From Agrocybe praecox (Eukaryota; Basidiomycota; Agaricomycetes; Agaricales; Agrocybaceae), in the NCBI GenBank assembly GCA_964017145.1, contig OZ024849.1, positions 1,054,001 through 1,118,000 on the forward strand: DNA of 64,000 bases, read 5' to 3'. This document shows, in pieces, positions 11,101-21,360 of the stretch (position 1 is the stretch's first letter; every line of letters begins with the position of its first letter). The notes under the pieces were generated by a model. The model saw only the letters and a list, made by a program, of their open reading frames with translations, searched no databases and was not told the origin of the DNA. Position numbers and translations under genes: made by a program.

Positions 11101-11468
11101 AGTGTGAACCCACCAGTCAGATTGGGGTGAAATTTTTTCACGCGACTCGGCCGTCCAAGGTCAACCAACGTGTCAATGAGACTTGGAGATGTGCTGTTGG
11201 CGATATTAGCGTTGGAACTTTCAAATGGCTCGAAATATTAGGGCCCAATAATTTCAGGCTCATCGAAGACACCATCTTTGACGTCGGTTGTGTCGCTGTT
11301 GTCGTCAGAGAACCATAACTGTTCAGCCAGAATGGTGTTTTGGATGATGTTGTGATTTGTATGAAAGGCTCTAACGTGGTTGGTCCGCCCAGCTTGACTT
11401 CGAAAGCGAGAATTACACCCTGTCAGATTGTAGGGACACATAAATTTGTATAGACCAGTGGGTTTCAT
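8141..11468 (-). pseudogene. Plavaka-type (CACTA-like) transposase gene with nonsense codons
   Basis: A large intron-containing transposase of the Plavaka group, CACTA/CMC-like elements abundant in Agaricomycetes. An N-terminal zinc-finger-like unit (CPYNLTGCNSRF then HVRAFH) is followed by a Pro-Gly-Thr-Pro linker, MSEGDIDTLMDMW, NPDFDGQINYSPYVELDASG, the ILGADKTTISIATGHVEYHP block, and LLHQLIKGTFKDHLVTW. FKQWTGDDSKGLMKIYLAA, SITESRHITAVKRPWRRSNH and the C-terminal SLDAFRCFYVNRFTDHH complete it. Exons join across ordinary short introns. Three in-frame stops remain: TAA at 11238-11240, TGA at 10195-10197 (before KFKRQLYHDS) and TGA at 8777-8779 (in a Tyr-Pro-X-Asn-Leu context where family members commonly have Arg). 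All fit C-to-T changes. The start chosen is the ATG at 11466-11468. The divergent neighbour begins 195 bases away. Confidence 0.9.
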
Positions 11469-11662
11469 TGTGAGAGAGTAGAGTAATTTAGTTAAAAGTA
11501 CAAATGCATAGCCAAATACACTAGACGGAAGCAAAACATGAGATTGCGGATAGCCAAATAACAATCAACCCAAACTCACCGAAATTTTTTGACACATCCA
11601 TCCATCCTTCCATCACCTTCCACAGTCAGCATCCACCGTCCGCTGTCTTCAATATACCTAGG

Positions 11663-14600
11663 ATGTCCCAGCAGCCAGTACGGCAGGCTGTCCTCGAGCA
11701 AGTTCCAATGCACGCACTCGCTGCCATAACCACGCGGAGTTTTTCAGCCCAAGTTTGTGAGGACGAGGCAGCTGCCACCTTAGCCACTCAGGCAACGGCG
11801 CACAAAGCCAAGCAATCCAAATTGGAGAAGGAGATACGCATCCTGCAGCTTGAGGACGAAGTCCATCGGCAAGAAGATCTTAAAGAAAAAACTTCTGTGA
11901 GGCCAGATTTAGTAAAAATTGTAAAGGGAAGGGTGCGTAAATGTATATTTGTCTAGACTCAACATTCACTTCGCATTCAGAGTCGGAATGTGGCTGCAAC
12001 CAGCGTGTCGAATGGAGACAGTGCCATCGCCGGTACTGAACTCGCTGAGGCGGCAAAATCTGAGAAGAATGTGAAGCCCAAGGTAAGTATGAGTGTTGAC
12101 ATTCTTAGAATTTTGATAACTCACCGATATCTATAAGCAGGCAAAGAAGCGAAAAAGTGGTACCAGCGTGGATGACGAGGCTATGCCCCCTGCCAATACG
12201 AGTACCCAGGACGACAACGAAGGGGCCAGTACTATTAAAAGACAAAAGGTAAGATGTTTAAATAGCTTTATCGCATGAAGAGAATGACTGACTCACAGTT
12301 TATATTGCAATCCAGCACCTATAGCAGTCCTCTTTATATATGATGCATTGGTATCTGCCCAACACTATGATACATCCAGAATGGTACTTGCCTGGCCTGG
12401 CAGTTGCCAGTTCAACTTCATGTATATGTCTATTATCATGTGATAGTCATGTGATAGAGTGCACAGCCACCTACAGTCAGGTGAAAGTCATGTGATCTGA
12501 TGCACAGCCACCAAAAAATAAAGTTGTAGAGAAAAATTCAAAAGCTACGCTAAATATTTTTTATTACATAATCATCGACGGTTCGGCCACAAAACGCAAA
12601 CTATCCACAGAAAGCCGGATACAAATCAAAATAAATAATCAAAATATTTGTACAGGGCCAAATATTTGTCCTAAAATCATCAAAAAATGCGTACTATACC
12701 ATTTTAGGCTTGATCTATCCAAATATGTAAAATGTTCTAAAAATAGATCTGGCTAAAAATAGATTTGGTCTTATTTGGTCTTGTCTTAGTTGCCATCATT
12801 ATGTGTTGATGGGCCTTTACGCTAAAACCTCAAAGTCCAAAGTTCACTTGCCTTATTAAAGTACTTGGGTGTGACATCACTTAAGTTCCAAGTTGTTTGG
12901 TATTTGGGTGTGTTGGTGGCTGATCATAGCATATTTATTATTTGTTTGTATTTGAGGCCATAAAATTATGGCAGTGGACCCTGAATATGTAAATAGAGGC
13001 AAGCAAAAAGTCATGCTTTTGTATTTTGATGCAATCAGTAACAACTAGTCACAGCACATGACCAGTCAACCATATATGCAGTGAAGCAGAGGAGTCTGGC
13101 AACTACCAGGCCAGGCAAGTACCATTCTGGATGTATCATAGTGTTGGGCAGCTACCAATATTCATATAGAAATGTGACTGCTATGGCTGAATCCAGCGTG
13201 TCCTGCCTGATGATTGGCTTTGACCACTCTCTGAACAAGAGGATCCAGTCGAAGATGACGAGGGTTATGACTCCACTGCGTCCATCGAATACAATCTGGA
13301 GCCAACCCAGACATCTGAGGAATTTTCAGATGGTGGCAGTTCTGTGGCAGAGGAGAACATGAGCAAGGACATTAGTAAGTTCACTGATTGAAGTTCGTTG
13401 TCCATCACGACATACACTTATGTAATCTGACACTGACACAGAAACCGGGAAGGCCAAATCAGTTCACAGTCTTGTCAAGAACGCATACCTGAAGTCCAAC
13501 AAAGAACATGTACGTCTTTTATCACCGGTCATTGCATCCCAGATTTCACTGTGAATAGGTTCAGGATACATCTAGGCCTCAACAGGCTCCTCGTGCTGCG
13601 GAATTGCCAAGTGACGACGACGAAGGCTCATTGTCATCCGAAGGTTTCAATCCTTTCAAGATTGTCAAAAAGCCCAAGCCTATTGCTGTATGTTGTTCTC
13701 TTTTTCAATTCCTTCTATCAATTAACATTAGATTTTTAGAAGAAAAAGTTGCAGGGTGTCTTCAGAGCCGCTGTAACTTCAGCGCGACAAGAACCTCCAG
13801 CTACTGGAGCGGCTGCGGGGAATTTCGTCGATAAGAGGAAGTCGGAACACGATGAACCAGAGGGACTGACCCGGCCGAGCAAGCGTACCAAGCTAGCTGA
13901 TGCAGGGACAGGCTTACTCGATGGATGGAAGAGGAAACTCGCCCAGGACAAGAAGGCCATAATTGCGGGTAAGCACTGTGCATCATATATACTTTGAAGA
14001 TGGCTAATGTCTCTTAATTAGAACGTAACGCAGCAAATGTGTCAGTACACGTGCGTGAAGCTTCACAACATGAACACGATCCTCTCGAATACGCTGGCAG
14101 TGTTTTCGATGAAGATGAACACACAGTAACCACTTCCACCCGGGTCAAAGGAGGGCAAGCAGCTGCAGACGGTTCAGGCAAAGTAAGCAACCTATCGTTT
14201 ATTGTATTCTCTACTAACTTGGTACACTCTGTGGCGTATACAGAAAATACTTGTCAAGATGACTCAGCCGCCAGCGACCGAGCCAGCAGGAACAGTTGGA
14301 CGAGGGGCAAAGAAAATCAAGTACAACACAAACTCATTACTGTTCCCCACTAATCGTGCAATGGCTCACTCTCAAACGTGGCGACAAATCTTCAAGCCGA
14401 GCCTCATCGAGTTCGCTGCCAAACATATGGATCCATTTGGCACCAACGCTCTTCTGGAGAGCCCAGCTATCAAACTGTGGAAATGTATATACAGGGAGGC
14501 CAGTTACGATGCCGTTGAAGCAGGATCGTCTGGTCGAGCAGCTGTGATTCAAGTAGTGAGTGTCATGTAAGACATACTCGCTCTGTGTTGATGAGGATGA

Positions 14601-15501
14601 TGGCAGGCGGGCGATGCCTTGATTGCATGGAGGAGCGGAATGGGCAAGGATGGTATCAACATCGTTGTCCAAACCCTCTTGGGTGAAGGTGTAGATCCAG
14701 ACCAAGCCCCGGAGGTTGCAGCGTTTCTTCTCAAGGACATGCACTATATATTCGAGTTCCCTGATTGTGAGGCTCTGGTATGTGCTGTTATTTTATTCCA
14801 TTATTGTCATTCATAACATGGTAGTCATAATTAGGAAGACTGAGGCACTTTTCGAGGCCCATTGGTTGCGCGAGTGTTTGGCTTATATCTAAAAGCCATC
14901 AGACGAAGTGTACACCTAGAAGACGTCGATTATAGCAAGCCAAGTGGTGCCCTTGCAGTGGCTGCGGCTGTGGTGAGTTTGGCCGATAGACTCCAAGACT
15001 CGAACTTACAATGCTTTACATCAGATTGAACGTGGTCTGGAGCTGGTGAAAACGGGCAAAGTCAGGCTCGACTCGATTCCAAATGCGTTCGACGTCAGTG
15101 TCCCCTCAAAACGGAAAGCATCAGGCTACCATCCGTACACCGATGCTCATTGGGGTGTCAAGACATGCGGCTTTGTTAAATCGACACAGAAGCTCGACAA
15201 TGCCAAATGGGAATTGGTTCATCAAGCGGCTATGGTTCATATTGGCCCTGGCATGGGCGATGACAACGATGAAGGAGCTGAGGAAGGTGTGGATGATCCT
15301 CGTGCTTGTATCGATGTATGGTACGTCTTCTTCCTCGCTCTTTCTTATATGCTCAGGTTCTCATTTATAATAACTTGTTACTCTTAGACATCGGAATTTC
15401 AAGACGGTGTCAAGCTAGTCATTGTAGCAGTCGTTCAAAATGGTCCCACCAAATACTACATTAGATTACACATTCTGTACAGTTCGAATGGGTACAATTA
15501 G
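11663..15501 (+). pseudogene. Large transposon-associated gene of unknown function, interrupted by a MITE
   Basis: A gene of about twelve short exons beginning MSQQPVRQAVLEQVPMHALA. The N-terminal part has a Lys/Glu-rich coiled coil (KAKQSKLEKEIRILQLEDEV), then basic and acidic low-complexity regions. From about 14230 there is a globular part (WRQIFKPSLIEFAAKHMDPF, APEVAAFLLKDMHYIFEF, VARVFGLYLKAIRRSVHLED, ALAVAAAVIERGLELVKTGK). It reminds me of the uncharacterised DUF6532-like proteins repeated in agaricomycete genomes, but I am not sure. In-frame TGA codons at 13221-13223 and 14841-14843 and an 873-base MITE at 12317-13189 break it. The final exon ends SSNGYN and stop at 15499-15501. It is divergently arranged with the transposase gene. 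Confidence 0.65.
12317..13189. mobile_element. hAT-like non-autonomous element (MITE), about 873 bases
   Basis: The ends are inverted: tatagcagtc... at the left, and ...gactgctatggctg at the right. Longer inverted similarity occurs at 12357-12410 and 13096-13152 (shared core gataca tccagaatggta). The 8-base word aatccagc occurs at both edges (12309-12316 and 13190-13197), consistent with a hAT target duplication. The left terminus seems to have lost a base or two. Inside are short direct repeats (tcatgtgat and gtgcacagccacc units) and no transposase. Confidence 0.78.
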
Positions 15502-15779
15502 TCCGAAAAATTCATTATTTAATGGTCCATATATAACGAACCGCAAAAGCTAGATCAATTGTGTGAGATTGACCCAGCATCAAGTATATATCTAGCCACA
15601 GAAAATAAATTTAACAAATTTTCACTAGATCTATCTCGAGGGATAGATCTAACAACTTTCTGGATCCAGTGTAGCGGCTAGAATCGGACATATCGAGGTA
15701 TTTCCAGCACACGAGCTGGAATGATAGAACTGATGGATTACATAATTCTACCTTTTCTAGAGGGGTGCGATCTTCCTGA
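15502..15779. other. No gene seen
   Basis: AT-rich sequence between the unknown gene and the repeat block. It includes a near-palindrome around 15628-15651 (agatctatctcgagggatagatct-like). Confidence 0.55.
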
Positions 15780-15999
15780 TGAAGGGAATACATGATTGAT
15801 TCCAACAAGGATGAATATCTGGAGTGGCGATGAATAATAATGAATGGATGTGGTTACGGATAACCAGAGCCATCACAGGGATGGATACAATAGGCATGGA
15901 TGATGGATAATCAATAATGAGAGACGATGGATAAATGATGGATAATGTGGGGCCAGGGATAAGGAATGAGGGATTATTGATGGATTATTCACGGGGATG
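15780..15999 (+). repeat. Degenerate GGATAAT/GGATTATT repeat block, interrupted by the copia insertion
   Basis: Many imperfect units of the form gatggataat and ggattattga occur. gtggggccagggataaggaa at 15949 is matched by gtgggccagggtccagggat at 23624. The block is continued after the mobile elements at 23590-24060. Confidence 0.7.
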
Positions 16000-16281
16000 T
16001 ATTGGAAATAACAAACCACATGCACCATAAATGCTTATCTTGGGTACGCATGTGTTACACTACAGACTCTGTAGTTATCGGAGTTTCACATTTTATTGTT
16101 TATAATCCATCTTTTCGTCGTCGCACTCCCTCAGTCCGTTCGTACACGTACTGAGGTGAGTATTTTCGTACATTCTACATATTCTATATTTTTACTTACT
16201 GTTGACGTAGCTACCGTTTTCATTAGGTATCTACTAAATATACAGTCCGTTCGTACACGTACTGAGCTACCGTTTTCATTA
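16000..16281 (+). repeat. 5' LTR of the copia element
   Basis: Begins tattggaaataac and ends ttttcatta. It contains the internal repeat tccgttcgtacacgtactga twice (near 16136 and 16244). It differs from the 3' LTR at cttgGgtacg and aggtGagtat, both A in the 3' copy. Confidence 0.93.
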
Positions 16282-16397
16282 GGTTATGGGCCCCGAGAAT
16301 TGCTACTAAACCACGAAACAATAACTCGTTGAACCTTTGACCTCGCTCTGTAACCTATCGTGCTCTCCTACTATAGTCTATCCTACTACTGTCAACC

Positions 16398-19300
16398 ATG
16401 TCCACCATTATCAAGCTCGGCGAAGACTTCATGAAGATCCCAAAACTTGACGAGGCTGGAAAGAACTGGGTAATCTACAAGGACCGTTTTACATGGTCTA
16501 TCGATGCCCGCGGTTACCTTCACCACATAGATGGCAGTGCCAATGTCCCGCAAGATCCTATTTCGCGTGGCGCACAAGGCTCAACACAAGTGCTAACCCC
16601 GGCTGAGGAAGCTCTCGAGGCTGAGTGGTTGAAGGAACTGCGTATCTGGAACCAAGGAGAAGCTATAGTCAAGCAACAAATCGCTTCGACAATTACGGAC
16701 TCACAATTTATGAAGATTTGCAGCAAACCAAATGCTTACGAAATCTGGAGAGCCCTTGCGGGGGACTTCGAAAACAAATCACGGATGGTATCTGTGGACC
16801 TACGCCATCGTCTCCAGATGGAACGATGCAGCGAAAAAGGGAATGTCCGTGCTCACTTCATGAAGCTTCGAGTGATGCGTGAAGACTTGGCCGCAATGGG
16901 CCAGCCCCCTTCCGAAGACGACTTTTATTCAATCATCATGGGTTCTTTGCCATCGTCCTATGATCCTTATATCTCCGCCGTCAACGCTACGTCAAGCGTG
17001 ATTGGCACGACCCTATCCGCCGAAGACCTGATGCATATGGTTACCGAAGAGTACGACCGTCGTTCCCTAGGCTCGAAAGGAGCCAAGAAGGAGGAGAATG
17101 TGGCATTCTACTCCAATGATTCATCACACACAAGCACAGGTGGAAACAGGGGGAGAAGAAATGGAGACTCGAGCTCAAAGAGGAACATCGAGTGCTTCAA
17201 CTGTAAGAAGAAAGGTCATTACAAGCAGGACTGCTGGGCTGAAGGTGGTCCGAAGGCTGGGCAAGGCCCGAAAGGCAACGGAAAGGAGAAGTCAAATGCT
17301 AGCGGGGGTGGAAAGGCGAAGGAGATTGCAGCTGCGGGAAAAGCAAAGGATTCTGATGGCGAGGATGCTGTTTGGATGGTGATGACCTCCGAAGATGAGT
17401 ACGACAACATGTCGGACTCGGACTGCCCAGAATTCCCTGACAGCTCACATTTCTCTGACGACGACATTCTCGACCTCTTCGAAGAGCCAGAGGATGATAT
17501 GCCTGGGCTGTTGCCTGTCCCCGACAGTGACGAGAGTGGTGATGATGATGTGCCTGGTCTCATCGAGATATCAGATGGCTTTGAAAGCAACGTGGGTGAT
17601 AGTGGAGATGAGTTGAATGTGGACAGTGATGAAGATGGCGATGTGGCGGGTGCCACAGCTGCACCTGGAATCCAAAGGCTTCTCAAGTCAGTTGACATTG
17701 CTGATCTTGAACTTAAGGACTTGCCCGACTCACCTATTGTCATCACAATGGACAACGAGGCCTACACCACAACCTTCAATGCTGCATCCCTCACAACAGT
17801 CAATCCTCTTGTCGACATCGAACTCTATGACTCTGGCGCATCCCGACACATGTCAGGATATCGTCACCGCTTCTTTAACTTCAAAGATATCGAGCCAAAA
17901 GCCATAACCGCCGCTGATAAATGATCTTTTAATGCTGTTGGCATGGGCGATATGTACATAACCGTACCTAATGGCAAGTCATCCTCCAAGGTCATCCTAC
18001 GTGACGTGCTTTATGCCCCTAGTATGGGAGTCACTCTTGTGTCCATTGGCCGCATTGCCCAATCTGGTTCCTATATCGTTTTTCACGGAACTAGTTGCAA
18101 GATCTTCAACTCATCGAAAGAGGTTCTGGGCACTGTCAAGATGAAAGCTGGGCTCTATCGCGTATACGCTGAACGCCCTGAGGCTGCAGGATATGCAGGC
18201 CGCATCAAGGAGATCCTAACTATTGATGAACTTCATCGAAGACTGGGACATGTTGCACACGACGCAGCTCGGAAACTGGTCCAGAAGGGATTGGTGACAG
18301 GTGTGGAGCTCGACGAGGACAGTAAGCCCTCCTTCTGTGAATCATGCGAGTGGGGAAAAGCACATCGCAAGGCGATAAGGAAGGAAAGAGAGGGTGGACG
18401 GGCTGAGGAGGTTGGCGATGAGATCCACTCGGACTTATGGGGGCCAGCTTCTATCGAAACTATCAATCGAAAGGAATATTTTATCAGTTTCACTGATGAT
18501 TGCAGCTGCTTTACCAACATTTACCTTATCCAGAAGAAAAGCGAAGCCTTCAAGTCCTATGTCCACTACGAAGCTTTCCTCAACACCCAGTTTAACGTTT
18601 GGATCAAGAAGTTCCACAGCGACCGAGGGGGTGAATTCCTAAGCGAAGAGTTCTCAGAACATCTCAAAGCAGCGGGTACAACTCGCAGACTCACCGTCCA
18701 TGACACTCCAGAATACAATGGTGTTGCTGAACGCCTCAATCGTACGCTCATGGAGAAAGTTCGCGCCATGCTTCATGACAGTGGCCTCCCGAAATTCCTC
18801 TGGGGCGAAGCGCTTAACCATGCGGTCTATCTAAAGAACCGCACATGGACTTGCTCGCTCCCTGACACCACACCCTACGAGATCTTGAAAGGTTCAAAGC
18901 CAGACTTGTCTGAGCTGCATCCGTGGGGGAGTAAGGTATGGGTGCACGACACTAGTGGCTCCAAGCTTGATGGACGTGCAAAGGAGGGACACTGGGTTGG
19001 GTTTGATGAGGAGAGTCACGCACACAGAATTTACTAGAAGGAAAAGAGGTCAGTTACTGTGGAGAGAAGTGTCAGATTTGTAAGGGAGGAGGAAGTTATC
19101 GTGGATAGCGTACCGCTCGAGGGGGAGAATAGAGAGCCTGATCCAACTGGCGAGCACTCCGTATCCCCGAAACCAGCAAGCCCCATTCCCCCACAGGCAG
19201 ACAAAAGCGGCCAGCGAGCCACTGCTGATGATGACGAGCCTACTTTTGTGCCCCGCCGCAGCGAACGCCTGCGAAAAGATAGCGCATACATCAGGGATAT

Positions 19301-21059
19301 TCGAGAGGGGGTTGGAAGTGCAAGCAAGTTACCATTAGCGAGTGCGTTTCCGCGTGGAATGCAGGTCCCACAAGTTATTATCGAGGAGGCTGAACCTGCG
19401 AATGAAGGATTGTTGGCGGATGCATGGGAGATTGTGGATGGGATGGAGTTTGCAATGGCAACGGTGATGGATGCGGCAGAAGGTTTAAACCCTACTTACG
19501 ACGAAGCGAAGAAGCACTCTGACTGGCCAAAGTGGAAGGCCGCCATTGACGATGAACTAGCAAAACTCGAGGCAAACGGGACCTGGAAGATAGTCGAACG
19601 CCCAAAGGATGCCAACGTAGTAGGCTGCAAGTGGGTTCTGCGTATCAAAAAGAACGCAGCAGGCGAGATCGACAAGTACAAAGCCCGGCTAGTTGCTCGA
19701 GGCTTCACCCAAGTCCATGGTGTGGATTACACTGACATGTTCGCCCCTGTTGCTCGTCTAAGCACCTTCCGCTACCTCATCGCTCTCGCAAACCGCAACA
19801 ACTGGCCCATCGAATGCATTGACTTTGATAGCACCTTCCTCAACTCTCCGCTTGAAGATGAAGTCATCTATCTTGAGCAGCCTCGTGGATTTGCCAAGGG
19901 CGATCCTCGCTTATACGTCTTTCGTCTTATGAAGACTCTGTATGGGTTGAAGCAAGGAGCAAGGAATTAGTATGCTGCCTTGAAAAAGGCCTTAGAGGAG
20001 CTGGGATTTCATGTGTTGGAGGTGGATAGCGGAGTATTTGTGAAAGCAGTGGGGGACGAGTTGGTTATCATCGCGATTCACGTCGACGATTGCCTCGTAA
20101 CGGGTGGTTCTATGAAGCTAATTGATCAGTTTAAGGTCGACATCAACAAGAAATACAAGATCACCGACCTCGGCCACTGCAGTTGGCTCCTCGGAATCAA
20201 GATCGACCGCGACATCCCCAACCAAACCATCTCCCTATCTCAAGAAGCCTATATCAACACCATCATATCCAGATTCAACTTCGACAATTTGAAGCCCTCC
20301 TCGATTCCTATGAATCCGAATCAGCCACTGACCCGAGCGCAATGTCCAACAACTCTCGCTGACATTGCAAGGATGAAGAACATACCCTATCATGAAGCCA
20401 TTGGCTCACTGATGTACGCCTCAATGGGCACTCGACCCGACATCACATTCGCAACCAATACCGTTGCGCAATTTGTGGACAACCTGGCATGGATCCACTG
20501 GGAAGCCGTCAAGCGAATTTTTCGGTATCTGAAGGGTACGAAAAGCTGGAAATTGGAGTATGGAGGACAGGCCGCCGACATAATTGGCTATGTGGATGCT
20601 GACGGCGCTTCGCAAGACCACAGGCGCACGATTTCGGGATATGTCTTCCTCGTAGACGGAGGAGCTGTGTCGTGGTCGTCGAAGAAGCAGGAACTGGTCA
20701 CCCTATCAACCACCGAAGCCGAATACATGGCCGCTACCCACGCTGCCAAAGAAGCCATGTGGCTGCGTCGATTAGTCAGCGAAATTTTCGCACCAATCAA
20801 CCTTAAACCCAGTAAACCCACTACGCTTCACGGGGATAATCAATCCGCCATCGCTCTTGCTCACGGCGGACAATTCCACGCATGAACGAAACATATCGAC
20901 ATTCGCTATCATTTTATCCGATACGTCATTGAGGCCGGCTCGATCAAACTCATCTATTGCCCTACCGACGAACAAACCGCCGACACTTTGACAAAGGCAC
21001 TTCCGAGCACGAAGGCCAAACATTTTGCGACTGCTATGGGTCTACGAGATGCGGTTTGA
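16398..21059 (+). pseudogene. copia gag-pol polyprotein with four nonsense codons
   Basis: A single frame from ATG 16398 to TGA 21057-21059, about 1553 codons. Gag ends in a zinc knuckle (CFNCKKKGHYKQDC, near 17191) and an acidic spacer. The protease motif is DSGASRHMSG (near 17829). Integrase shows a His-His-Cys-Cys region, then EIHSDLWGP, FHSDRGGEF and GVAERLNRTLMEK. Reverse transcriptase has YTDMFAPVARLSTFRYLIAL and the catalytic HVDDCLVTG. RNase H has LSTTEAEYMAATHAAKEAMW and [12 protein letters not shown]. In-frame stops lie at 17922-17924 (TGA), 19035-19037 (TAG), 19968-19970 (TAG) and 20883-20885 (TGA). All are one transition from Arg (CGA) or Trp (TGG) codons. No frameshift is present. 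Confidence 0.95.
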
Positions 21060-21066
21060 GGGGGAG

Positions 21067-21348
21067 TATTGGAAATAACAAACCACATGCACCATAAATG
21101 CTTATCTTGAGTACGCATGTGTTACACTACAGACTCTGTAGTTATCGGAGTTTCACATTTTATTGTTTATAATCCATCTTTTCGTCGTCGCACTCCCTCA
21201 GTCCGTTCGTACACGTACTGAGGTAAGTATTTTCGTACATTCTACATATTCTATATTTTTACTTACTGTTGACGTAGCTACCGTTTTCATTAGGTATCTA
21301 CTAAATATACAGTCCGTTCGTACACGTACTGAGCTACCGTTTTCATTA
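21067..21348 (+). repeat. 3' LTR of the copia element
   Basis: 282 bases, the same length and ends as the 5' LTR. It follows the purine tract and is followed by the GGATG target duplication. Confidence 0.93.
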
Positions 21349-21360
21349 GGATGGATAACA

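Larger units (their letters stand above)
16000..21348 (+). mobile_element. Ty1/copia LTR retrotransposon, complete, 5349 bases
   Basis: Two 282-base LTRs flank one gag-pol frame. GGATG is duplicated at 15995-15999 and 21349-21353. The domain order protease, integrase, reverse transcriptase, RNase H is that of Ty1/copia. A purine tract (gagggggag, 21058-21066) directly precedes the 3' LTR. The sequence following the 5' LTR (ggttatgggccccgag) is the primer-site candidate. The LTRs differ at only two positions that I can see, so insertion was recent. Four nonsense codons prevent translation of a complete polyprotein. Confidence 0.96.

Noticed and set aside
17219..17755. Minus-strand Ser/Pro-rich frame of 178 codons
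   Set aside because: Antisense of the acidic gag spacer of copia.
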